Shown piece after piece: positions 46,007 to 53,616 of a DNA stretch of 64,000 nt. The number at the start of each line of letters is the position of its first letter. Position 1 is the first letter of the stretch. The position numbers were made by a program, and so were the translations under genes. Location of the stretch: assembly GCA_046726375.1 (NCBI GenBank), contig JBKPAJ010000071.1, positions 62,001 through 126,000 of the forward strand, given 5' to 3'. Source of the stretch: DASPWV01 sp046726375. GTDB taxonomy: Bacteria; Acidobacteriota; Vicinamibacteria; Vicinamibacterales; UBA2999. The notes beneath the pieces were generated by a model. That model made no database searches. It had not been told where the DNA came from and saw only the letters and a program-made list of their open reading frames with translations.

Positions 46007-47833
46007 GTGCACACGCGTGCCCCATGTTTGGTGGTGGTGGCGCTCGTCGCGGCAGCACCTGGCGCGTGGCCTGTGCGCGCGCAGGAGCCGGAGATTCGCG
46101 CCTTGTGGGTCGACTCGTTCAATCCGGGCCTGCGCAGCCCTGCGGACATCGACGAACTGATCGCGCGTGTCAAACGCGGAAACCTGAACACCATCATTGC
46201 GCAGGTGCGGCGTAACGCTCAGAGCCTCTTCGCGAATGCTCTTGAAGGATGGGTCGAGAATTACTTACCGCCGGACGGATTCGATCCGCTGCAGGATCTG
46301 ATTGATAAGGCCCACCGCGAAGGAATCGAGGTGCACGGGTGGGTCAACATCGGTCCAATCTACAGTGGTCACCCACTCGTCCCCACGGCATCATGGCCGT
46401 GCGGCGTCCCGTGCGATCCAGACCACGTGTTCAACCGACACGGCTGGGGACAGCCGGATGAGAACTACTGGCTCACACGAACCCATCCGTCGTTCCCGGA
46501 GGGGACGCACGCGGCGTTCCCGGGTGAGCGGTTGTCGAGTGGTTTGTGGTGGCTCGATCTTGGTCACCCGAATGCTGCGCAGTACACCATCGACGTGCTG
46601 CTGCATCTGCTACGCAACTACGACGTCGACGGGCTGCATCTGGATTACATCCGCTACCCTGAAATGCCGATCACCGCGCCGCCCTCAGGCGGGCTGTCGT
46701 TTTCCACCGGCTACAATCCAGTAAGTGCTGAGCGCTTCAATGCCGCCCACGGTCGTACACCGGGCACGTTGCCCGATCCCTGGGATGCGAGCTGGAGCGA
46801 GTGGCGGCGCGATCAAGTGCGTGCATTCGTCCGCCGCTTGTACCTCGAGACCATCGCCATTCGGCCGCATGCGAAGCTGTCGGCTGCGCTGATCACCTTC
46901 TTTCGCGGCCCCAACGACGTGGAGCCCCGCACGTTCGCGCAAACAGAAGCCTACTATCGCGTCTTCCAGGACTGGAACGGCTGGATGCGTGAGGGCATTC
47001 TGGATTGGGCAATTCCGATGATCTACAAGAGCCATCACCTCGAGTCGCATCGAGTGCAGTTCGCCGAGTGGACGGAATTCACCAAGAACGCACAGTACCA
47101 GCGGTATGGCGTCATTGGACTCGGGGCTTTCATGAACTCGCTGGAGAACACAATCCTGCAGGTTGACCTCGGACGGGCACCAGCGCTGACCGGTGCATCG
47201 ACACGCGGATTCAACTTCTTCAGTTACAACGCCACGAACGACGCGATCCCCGGGCAGCCGATGCAACCGCGTGACGAATTCTTCCGCGCGCTGGCAGAGG
47301 ACGGCGCTTACCCACAGTCCGCGCCCTTTTCAATACCGACACCGCTGCCACCCATGCCGCGGGAGGTTTGGCCGCACACCGGCCACTTGCTCGCGCAGAT
47401 TCTCGACGCCGACGGCCAGCCCGCCGATGGAGTGCTCGTCACAATTCGAGAGGTGCGCGCGCGCCGACGGAACACCACGATCGTCCAGTACGCGGACGGC
47501 AATGGTTACGTATCCGGCGTCGATTTGTCGCCAGGCAGGTACCAACTCCTAATTACCCACAGCGATGGCGTGCGGGAGCGCGTCAACGTCACGGAGCGCG
47601 TGAGGGCAAGTCACGTGACCACGGCGCAAATCTACCTTCGACATCGGTCGTTCGGACCGGTGACTCGCGAGGATCTACAACCACTTGGCGCACGTCCGCG
47701 TGTTGCAGATGAGGCCCGTTCCAGGCCTCGCGCCGAGCCCTTGCCGGATGCGTCCGCACTGGAGGAATGGCAAGTGCACGAACCGCTACCCGAAGACATC
47801 CAGGTCGAACGGGCGCGGCGGCCGCCGCGGTGA
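46007..47833 (+). CDS. Secreted GHL10-type glycosyl hydrolase
   Basis: A 608-residue protein. Signal peptide to about residue 25 (PVRAQEPEIR). The TIM-barrel begins with IRALWVDSFNPGLRSPADID and NTIIAQVRRNAQSLF, then GIEVHGWVNIG, WWLDLGHPNAAQYTIDVLLH, DGLHLDYIRYP and LDWAIPMIYKS, matching the glycosyl-hydrolase-like 10 family of uncharacterised lipoproteins and exported enzymes. The barrel ends near residue 420. An Ig-like carboxypeptidase-regulatory domain (LLAQILDADGQPADGVLVTI) follows, and a charged tail ends the protein. GTG start after GGAGATTCC. Substrate unknown; cell-wall or plant polysaccharide is possible. Confidence 0.85.
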   Translation: MHTRAPCLVVVALVAAAPGAWPVRAQEPEIRALWVDSFNPGLRSPADIDELIARVKRGNLNTIIAQVRRNAQSLFANALEGWVENYLPPDGFDPLQDLIDKAHREGIEVHGWVNIGPIYSGHPLVPTASWPCGVPCDPDHVFNRHGWGQPDENYWLTRTHPSFPEGTHAAFPGERLSSGLWWLDLGHPNAAQYTIDVLLHLLRNYDVDGLHLDYIRYPEMPITAPPSGGLSFSTGYNPVSAERFNAAHGRTPGTLPDPWDASWSEWRRDQVRAFVRRLYLETIAIRPHAKLSAALITFFRGPNDVEPRTFAQTEAYYRVFQDWNGWMREGILDWAIPMIYKSHHLESHRVQFAEWTEFTKNAQYQRYGVIGLGAFMNSLENTILQVDLGRAPALTGASTRGFNFFSYNATNDAIPGQPMQPRDEFFRALAEDGAYPQSAPFSIPTPLPPMPREVWPHTGHLLAQILDADGQPADGVLVTIREVRARRRNTTIVQYADGNGYVSGVDLSPGRYQLLITHSDGVRERVNVTERVRASHVTTAQIYLRHRSFGPVTREDLQPLGARPRVADEARSRPRAEPLPDASALEEWQVHEPLPEDIQVERARRPPR

Positions 47834-48095
47834 TGCGACGGCGTCCGACGGGGTGCGAATCGGCCACATACTTCTTCCCCGCCGAATACGGTCGGAGCGT
47901 ATACACTACGCGATTACTCGGGAGTAATTCGATTGTTGGGAAATGCATCGGCCTCGCCGTCGGTGCGATCGCTCTGCGAGCTCACCACTCAGGAATCGAT
48001 TTGCGTGAGCCTCCAATGATGCGTCGAGAGACCTCGGATGGTCGTCACGTTAGCTTATCGGACCACGTTCTGGCCCGTAAGTTCGCCTTTGCGGT
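47834..48095. other. Intergenic stretch with a 16-bp palindrome
   Basis: No gene is seen. ATTACTC-GG-GAGTAAT (47913-47928) is a perfect palindrome preceded by GTATACACTACGCG and could be an operator, but no gene starts downstream of it on the plus strand; the nearest feature is a permease remnant on the other strand. Together with the remnant and the array that follow, the gap between real genes is over 600 bases. Confidence 0.35.
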
Positions 48096-48323
48096 TCAGG
48101 CCTCCTTCAGGGCGTCGGTTGGATTGATCCTGGGCGCGCGTCCGGCTGGCCCGATGCAGGCGAGCAGACACGCGGCCAGCATTATCGCGGACGTCACTCC
48201 AAGATACCCGGCGTAGAGCGGAACGTCTTTGGGTGGCCCGGTCTGTGCCAGCAACAACAGCAGAAGGACACCTCCGGGTGTGATTCCACTCCGCATGAGC
48301 ACCACAACGGTGCGCCTCCGCTG
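48096..48323 (-). pseudogene. C-terminal remnant of an ADOP/MacB-type permease
   Basis: A minus-strand frame reads TVVVLMRSGITPGGVLLLLL, then AGYLGVTSAIMLAACLLACI and GPAGRAPRINPTDALKEA before a stop. This is the last helix pair and the (A/G)PARRAxRxDPxxALR end of ADOP permeases, but only about 75 residues remain; the upstream part is missing and the frame runs into a repeat array. It has no start of its own. I read it as decay of a third permease gene in the region. Confidence 0.65.
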
Positions 48324-48372
48324 GGTCGCGGCTGCGGTCGGTCTCCGTGATACAGCCTCTTGGTTACTCACA

Positions 48373-48493
48373 GTGGAAAGTTCAAAGTGAACTTCGCAAC
48401 TCACCAAACTAACCAACTTACCAACTGACCAACTGACCAACTGACCAACTGACCAACTAACTTTGAACTTTGAACTTTGAACTTGTAACTTTC
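48373..48493. repeat. Heptamer/octamer array with mirrored GTTCAAA arms and CAACTGAC tandem units
   Basis: GTGGAAAGTTCAAAGTGAAC starts the left arm. The middle holds four or more CAACTGAC octamers in tandem. The right arm is the reverse complement of the 43677 core (AACTAAC, three TTTGAAC units, TTGTAAC; 48455-48489). The minus-strand gene at 48457 terminates inside the array. Confidence 0.65.
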
Positions 48494-49305
48494 GTGAGGC
48501 GCTCTTCGAGCTTCTTCTGCTCGCGTCCGGCGGCGTCGCGTGCTTTCTCTCTGGCTGCCTGCGCCGCCCGAACTTCTTTCAGCTTCTCACTCGATTCTGC
48601 AAGCTCCTGGCGCGCCCGCGCCTCTTCGCGTTCGGCGCGTTCCACCTCGCGGCGCCCACGTTCGATTTCTGCCTGCAACTGACGCTCTTCCGTTTGCGCC
48701 GTTCGCAACCGCATCTCGAGCTCGTCGATCTCGCGCTGCCTGGCGGGTGAGATTTCAGGCTTGGCTGGTGCCTTCGCCCGTTCGCGACTGCTGACCAGCG
48801 ACAAACTGCGCGCGGGCGGCGTCCCCGCCGGACGCGGCGACACGCCCGACAGGGCCTCAAAACCCATGCGCTTCAGCGGACGCGTCAACAAGCCTGCTGC
48901 TTCAGCCGGTGCGGGCAACGCCTCGAGCGTTTCGCCAATCGCGGTGACATTGGCTGGTGACGCGGATTCGCCGGCTTCAGACAGGATTTCGCGAAGTCGT
49001 TTAGCCGCCGCTCGCACGGCATCGCGCTGCGCCGCTTCTGCCTTGTGCAGGTCGACGGATTTGCCTGCCAGGAGCGAGCGGTGCGCCGTGCGCAGGCGTT
49101 CGGCCGCCTCGATCACCTGATCGTAGAGGAGACGCTCGCGCCAGTACAACTGATTGACCGCCCAGGCGGGAACAGTCGGCTTTTGCAGCGTGCGCACTCG
49201 CGTGGCATCGGCGCCTCGAACCTGTTTGGCGAGCGCGTTGCGCGCCGGCGTGAACTCCTTGAGTGGGAGCTGATAGAGACGGGCGATCTCTTGATCGATG
49301 TTCAT
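48457..49305 (-). CDS. Coiled-coil protein, hypothetical
   Basis: A 282-residue cytoplasmic protein. The N-terminal half (MNIDQEIARLYQLPLKEFTP, TVPAWAVNQLYWRERLLYDQ) matches an uncharacterised bacterial family whose genes often lie near DNA-repair genes; this recollection is weak. The C-terminal half is a long coiled coil (REIDELEMRLRTAQTEERQL onward, Glu/Arg/Ala-rich). The last nine residues (TSSKFKVQS) and the stop codon are encoded by the repeat array, so the native C-terminus has apparently been replaced or extended. Its start is 45 bases from the RecQ stop on the same strand, so co-transcription is likely. Confidence 0.75.
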   Translation of the reverse strand: MNIDQEIARLYQLPLKEFTPARNALAKQVRGADATRVRTLQKPTVPAWAVNQLYWRERLLYDQVIEAAERLRTAHRSLLAGKSVDLHKAEAAQRDAVRAAAKRLREILSEAGESASPANVTAIGETLEALPAPAEAAGLLTRPLKRMGFEALSGVSPRPAGTPPARSLSLVSSRERAKAPAKPEISPARQREIDELEMRLRTAQTEERQLQAEIERGRREVERAEREEARARQELAESSEKLKEVRAAQAAREKARDAAGREQKKLEERLTKVTSSKFKVQS

Positions 49306-49349
49306 AGAGCATCGCGGACCTGCCTTCGACTCCGCGGATGGCGAGTCGC

Positions 49350-51215
49350 TCAGGCCAGGGAAGGTCCGCCCTTCTGTGCGTCACTAGTGCGGCCATCAGA
49401 AAACGATCGGATCGTGTCGAGCACCGCAGAGCCGAGCAGTTCGATCTTTCGCGCGCCCATCCCGTAGACGGTATGCAATTCGTCCAGCGATCGCGGCTTC
49501 CGTCGAGCCAGGTCGCGCAGCGTCGTGTCGTGGAAGATCACATAGGGCGGAACCCCGCGCGCACGCGCGAGCTGCAACCGCATGCTGCGCAGTTGTTCGA
49601 ACAGCGCGCGATCGACGCCGTCCCACGATCCCTCGTCTCGCACAGTGCGCGGCAATGTCGTGCCTTTCGCAGGACGCCGCTGACGCGACAGCGAGAGATC
49701 GGCAAAGCTGGCAGGATTCTTGAGCAGCGCGGCCCCGGATTGCGTCAACTGCAACGCCGGATAAGCTTCGTCGGTTTGCTGCAGCAACCCGTGAGCAAGC
49801 AGCTGATCGATGTAGCCCCGCACTTCGTCGATCGTCGCATCTTTGAGCAAGCCAAAGGTGCTGAGCCGGTCGTGTCCGCGCGCGCGCACACCTTCGGCGT
49901 CGCTGCCACGCAGCACGTTGGTTACGTGCGCGGCTCCAAAGCGCTGCCCCACGCGGGCGACTGCAGACAACACTTTGCGCGCAAGCGTCACCGGGTCGCC
50001 GGCGGGTTCCAGTTCTCCGAGGCAGTAATCGCACGCGCTGCATCGGTCGCGATCGTAGGTCTGGCCAAAATAGCTGACTATGTGGCGATGGCGGCAGCCG
50101 ACGCGGGCGGCGTAGCGCTCCATGTCGCGCAGCAGGCTGCGCCGTTCTTCGCTGAGCTCGCCGTTTCGCTCCAACATCACGCGCCACTTGAGAAAATCCG
50201 CCGCCGAATACACGAGCACGCATTCAGCTTCGAGTCCGTCGCGGCCTGCGCGTCCCGACTCCTGCTGGTAGTGCTCGAGCGATTGCGGCGCGCCGGCGTG
50301 AACGACGAAGCGTACGTCCGACCGGTCGATGCCCATCCCGAAGGCGACGGTGGCCACGATGATGTCGACGTCCTCGTTGAGGAAAGCGTCCTGGTTGTCA
50401 TGACGCCGTTGATCGTCGAGTCCGGCATGGTACGGCCGCGCGCGATAGGCCTGCTCAACGAGCCAGGCCGCAAGCGCATCGACATCTTTACGCGAAGTGC
50501 AGTAGACAATGCCGGCCTCGCCGCGATGCCGCTCGAGGACGTCGAGGATCTGCCGTTTCAGGTTGGCGCGCGGGAGCACCCGATAAACGAGGTTCGGACG
50601 ATCAAACGAGCCCACCAGCTCGAGCGCGTTTGCGAGGCCGAGTTCGGACACGATGTCACGCCGCACGCGAGCGGTCGCCGTGGCCGTGAAGGCGTGAAAA
50701 CTGACCGCAGGCAAGCGTTGGCGAAGCTGCCGGAGCTGACGGTATTCCGGCCTGAAGTCGTGTCCCCACTGACTGATGCAATGCGCTTCGTCGATGGCCA
50801 CGAAGCTCACGGGCCTCGATGCCACGAGCGAAACGAATCCTTCGCCGCCGTCGCCGACGAGACGCTCGGGTGCGACGTAGAGCAGTCGATAGCGCCCGTC
50901 GCGAACGCCGGATGCGACTGCGGCCCTGTCGCTCGATGACAGCGTGCTGTTGTAACAGGCCGCGGCAACGCCATTGGCAACGAGGGTGTCGACCTGATCC
51001 TTCATCAGCGAAATCAGCGGCGACACGACCACCGCCAGACCATCGCGCAGCAACGCTGGTGCCTGGAAACAAAGCGACTTGCCGCCGCCCGTTGGCAGAA
51101 CGACGAGCGAATCACGCCCGTCGAGCACGGCGGCCATCGCCTCGCGTTGATGCGGGCGGAAGGAACTGTAGCCCCAGTGCTCGTCAAGGACATGCAACAG
51201 GGCTTCAGTAGTCAT
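49350..51215 (-). CDS. recQ: ATP-dependent DNA helicase RecQ
   Basis: A 621-residue 3'-5' helicase. Motif I is LPTGGGKSLCFQ near residue 40, the DEAH box and aromatic loop are AIDEAHCISQWGHDFRPEY near 135, and motif VI is QESGRAGRDG near 320. The RQC zinc site shows DRCSACDYCLGE near 385, with RHRHIVSYFGQTYD before it. A C-terminal HRDC domain ends the protein (FEQLRSMRLQLARARGVPPY, LHTVYGMGARKIELLG). The ATG at 51213-51215 begins MTTEALLHVL; the reading frame extends upstream only through repeat DNA. It opens replication forks and recombination intermediates. Confidence 0.94.
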   Translation of the reverse strand: MTTEALLHVLDEHWGYSSFRPHQREAMAAVLDGRDSLVVLPTGGGKSLCFQAPALLRDGLAVVVSPLISLMKDQVDTLVANGVAAACYNSTLSSSDRAAVASGVRDGRYRLLYVAPERLVGDGGEGFVSLVASRPVSFVAIDEAHCISQWGHDFRPEYRQLRQLRQRLPAVSFHAFTATATARVRRDIVSELGLANALELVGSFDRPNLVYRVLPRANLKRQILDVLERHRGEAGIVYCTSRKDVDALAAWLVEQAYRARPYHAGLDDQRRHDNQDAFLNEDVDIIVATVAFGMGIDRSDVRFVVHAGAPQSLEHYQQESGRAGRDGLEAECVLVYSAADFLKWRVMLERNGELSEERRSLLRDMERYAARVGCRHRHIVSYFGQTYDRDRCSACDYCLGELEPAGDPVTLARKVLSAVARVGQRFGAAHVTNVLRGSDAEGVRARGHDRLSTFGLLKDATIDEVRGYIDQLLAHGLLQQTDEAYPALQLTQSGAALLKNPASFADLSLSRQRRPAKGTTLPRTVRDEGSWDGVDRALFEQLRSMRLQLARARGVPPYVIFHDTTLRDLARRKPRSLDELHTVYGMGARKIELLGSAVLDTIRSFSDGRTSDAQKGGPSLA

Positions 51216-51219
51216 GCGA

Positions 51220-51326
51220 TCGCAGATCGTCGATTGTAGATTGCAGATGTGATTGGGGATTTCAGATGTGATTGGCGAATTCTTCCGCAACCTCAATCTA
51301 CACTCTCAAATCTCAAATCTACACTC
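51220..51326. repeat. Heptamer array with mirrored arms, GATTGTA/CTCAAAT type
   Basis: GATTGTA, GATTGCA, GATGTGA and degenerate units on the left, then TCAATCT, ACACTCT, CAAATCT, CAAATCT on the right, which are near complements. It fills the gap between recQ and the MFS stop and covers the MFS stop codon. Confidence 0.55.
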
Positions 51327-52590
51327 ACGGCGTCAGTATCCCTCGTTCAATATAGATGGGGCGAACGACCGCGCGCAGCGACGGAAGGCGAGTGCGGAAC
51401 CAGACACCCGTGAGCAGGCACGCCAGCCCACCGAGGGCGATCGTGATCGGCGCGCCAATACGCTCCGCAACTATACCGGCAGCAAGGCTGCCCAGAGGCA
51501 TCGTGCCGAGAAACGCCATCGTATAGAACGCCATCACCCGGCCCCGCAGGTGTTCGTCGACCAGCGTTTGGATAAGCGTGTTCGATCCGGCGATTGCGGT
51601 CATGTACCCGGCGCCGGACACGAGCAGCAGCACCATCGACAGCAGCACATCGTGCGAGGCGGCGAACGCCATCAAGCTCGCCCCATAAACGACCGTCGAA
51701 ACCGCGATGATCCTTCCGAGGCCAACGACGTTGGCACGCGACGCGAGATAGACCGCACCGCTCAACGCGCCCAGGCCGGAGGCGGCCATCAAGGCGCCGA
51801 GCGTGTAGGACGCGCCGCCGAGCACGTCGGCCGCCATGACCGGCATCAGCACCGAATGCGGAATACCAAACACACTCGTCGAGGCAATGAGCAGCAGCGC
51901 CGTACGAATGGGCGCAAACGATCGCACGTACTCGAAGCCGGCACGCAACTGACGGCCGACCGCTTCTGCCACGCTGGCCAGCTCACGCTTCGGCACGCGC
52001 ATCGCCATCAGCGAAGCGATCACCGCAACGTAGGAGAAGGCGTCGAGGACGAAACACCAGCCCTCGCCTACCGCCGCAATCATCGCTCCACCGACCGCCG
52101 GTCCGATGATGCGGCTGCCGTTCACCATCGATGAGTTGAGCGCGATCGCGTTCGACAGATCGGCAGGGTCGTCGATCATCGCCACGACAAACGCCTGTCG
52201 TGCCGGCGTTTCAAACGCGCTGATGACGCCTTGCGCAAGCTGCAGCGCAAGCACTTGCCAGACCGTGATCACGCCCGACAACGTCAGCACGCCGAGCAAG
52301 GCCGACTGCAGAAGCGACAACACCTGCGTCCATACGAGCACGCGATGCCGGTCCCAGCGGTCGACGTAGACGCCCGCGATCGGTCCGAGGAACAGCATCG
52401 CGATTTGCGAGCAGAAGCCCACGAGGCCGAGAAGAAGCGCCGAGTCGGTGAGGCGATACACCAGCCAGCTCGTGGCCAGACGTGTGATCCAGGTGCCGAT
52501 GAGCGACACGCTTTGGCCGGTAAAGAACAGGCGGTAGTTCCGATGACGAAGCGAGCGGAGCAGGCTCGGCGAGGGCGGAGCGGACGACAC
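51325..52590 (-). CDS. MFS transporter, EntS/DHA3-like exporter
   Basis: A 421-residue membrane protein with about twelve helices. It opens with LLRSLRHRNYRLFFTGQSVS, the typical first loop of this exporter group, and has GVYVDRWDRHRVLVWTQVL as the loop 2-3 motif. Members export siderophores or drugs. The GTG at 52588-52590 fits best: upstream codons are low-complexity and lack similarity. That start lies only about 18-27 bases from the divergent exonuclease start, so promoters must overlap coding sequence or leaders must be minimal. Confidence 0.87.
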   Translation of the reverse strand: MSSAPPSPSLLRSLRHRNYRLFFTGQSVSLIGTWITRLATSWLVYRLTDSALLLGLVGFCSQIAMLFLGPIAGVYVDRWDRHRVLVWTQVLSLLQSALLGVLTLSGVITVWQVLALQLAQGVISAFETPARQAFVVAMIDDPADLSNAIALNSSMVNGSRIIGPAVGGAMIAAVGEGWCFVLDAFSYVAVIASLMAMRVPKRELASVAEAVGRQLRAGFEYVRSFAPIRTALLLIASTSVFGIPHSVLMPVMAADVLGGASYTLGALMAASGLGALSGAVYLASRANVVGLGRIIAVSTVVYGASLMAFAASHDVLLSMVLLLVSGAGYMTAIAGSNTLIQTLVDEHLRGRVMAFYTMAFLGTMPLGSLAAGIVAERIGAPITIALGGLACLLTGVWFRTRLPSLRAVVRPIYIERGILTP

Positions 52591-52608
52591 TCTCTCGATG
52601 GTACATGA

Positions 52609-53616
52609 TTGGTTTCGGTGCTGACCGAGACGTCCGCCGGTTTGTATTGCCCGAGCGGAGATTTTCATATCGATCCGTGGGCGCCCGTGCCGCGCGCCGT
52701 GATCACGCATGCGCACGGCGATCACGCACGTGCCGGAAGCGCTGCGTATTTGTGTGCGTCTGAATGCGCTCCGCTGCTGGCTCGTCGACTGGGGCCGAGC
52801 ACACTGATCGAACCGCAGCCGTACGGCACGCGCATCACGCTTGGCGACGCGCGTGTGAGCTTCCATCCCGCGGGCCACATTCGCGGCTCCGCACAGGTGC
52901 GCATCGAAAGCCGCGACGGTGTGTGGGTGGTCACCGGCGATTTCAAACGAGCTGACGATCCCACGTGCGCGGCGTTTGAACCGGTGCCGTGCAACACGTT
53001 CGTCACCGAGTCGACATTTGGACTGCCAATCTACCGCTGGGATTCGCCTGAGTCGGTGATGCGCGAGATGGTCGAATGGTGGGACACGAATCGGGTCAGC
53101 GGGTTAGCCTCGGTTCTCTTCTGTTACAGCCTTGGGAAGGCACAGCGAGTGCTGGCGGAGCTCACGCGCTTCACGGATCGCACCGTGCTGGTGCACGGCA
53201 TGCTCCTCCAAATGATCGATGCGTACCGTGCCGCCGGGGTGGCGATGGTTGACACCGCCGCGCTGATCGATCGACCGCGCGGGTCGTCGTGCGCCGGCGA
53301 ACTCGTGCTTGCGCCACTCTCTGCGCGGGGTACGCCGTGGATGCGCCGGCTTGGAGATCTCTCCGACGGTTTCGCCTCGGGACTGATGCGCGTGCGCGGC
53401 GTGCGGCGGCAGCGCGGCTTCGATCGCGGTTTCGTCCTGTCTGACCACGCTGACTGGCCGGCCCTGCTGGAAACGATCGAGGAAACCGGCGCAGCGCGCG
53501 TGCTGGCAACGCATGGCTACGCCGAGCCACTCGCACGCTATCTGAGATCCCGTGGCCTGGAGTCGGACGTCATCCGAACAGCGTGGGAGGGCGAGGCGGG
53601 CTCCGAGGACGCATGA
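52609..53616 (+). CDS. Ligase-associated DNA exonuclease (metallo-beta-lactamase fold)
   Basis: A 335-residue protein from a TTG, or 332 from the GTG at 52618. THAHGDHARAG near residue 33 is the HxHxDH metal motif, HPAGHIRGSAQV near 86 and VVTGDFK near 108 are later MBL/beta-CASP features, and SDHADWPALLETI with ATHGY near the C-terminus complete the set. This matches the exonuclease that bacteria encode with an ATP-dependent ligase, a helicase and a phosphoesterase in a repair cassette. Here it overlaps the ligase gene by four bases, but the other two partners are absent from the window. Confidence 0.88.
   Translation: MVSVLTETSAGLYCPSGDFHIDPWAPVPRAVITHAHGDHARAGSAAYLCASECAPLLARRLGPSTLIEPQPYGTRITLGDARVSFHPAGHIRGSAQVRIESRDGVWVVTGDFKRADDPTCAAFEPVPCNTFVTESTFGLPIYRWDSPESVMREMVEWWDTNRVSGLASVLFCYSLGKAQRVLAELTRFTDRTVLVHGMLLQMIDAYRAAGVAMVDTAALIDRPRGSSCAGELVLAPLSARGTPWMRRLGDLSDGFASGLMRVRGVRRQRGFDRGFVLSDHADWPALLETIEETGAARVLATHGYAEPLARYLRSRGLESDVIRTAWEGEAGSEDA

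Noticed and set aside
48404..48460. Tandem CAACTGAC units considered as a CRISPR-like array
   Set aside because: Units of 8 bases without spacers; no cas genes; part of the short-unit array family.
49338..50939. 533-codon plus-strand frame opposite recQ
   Set aside because: Antisense shadow; all RecQ motifs lie on the minus strand.
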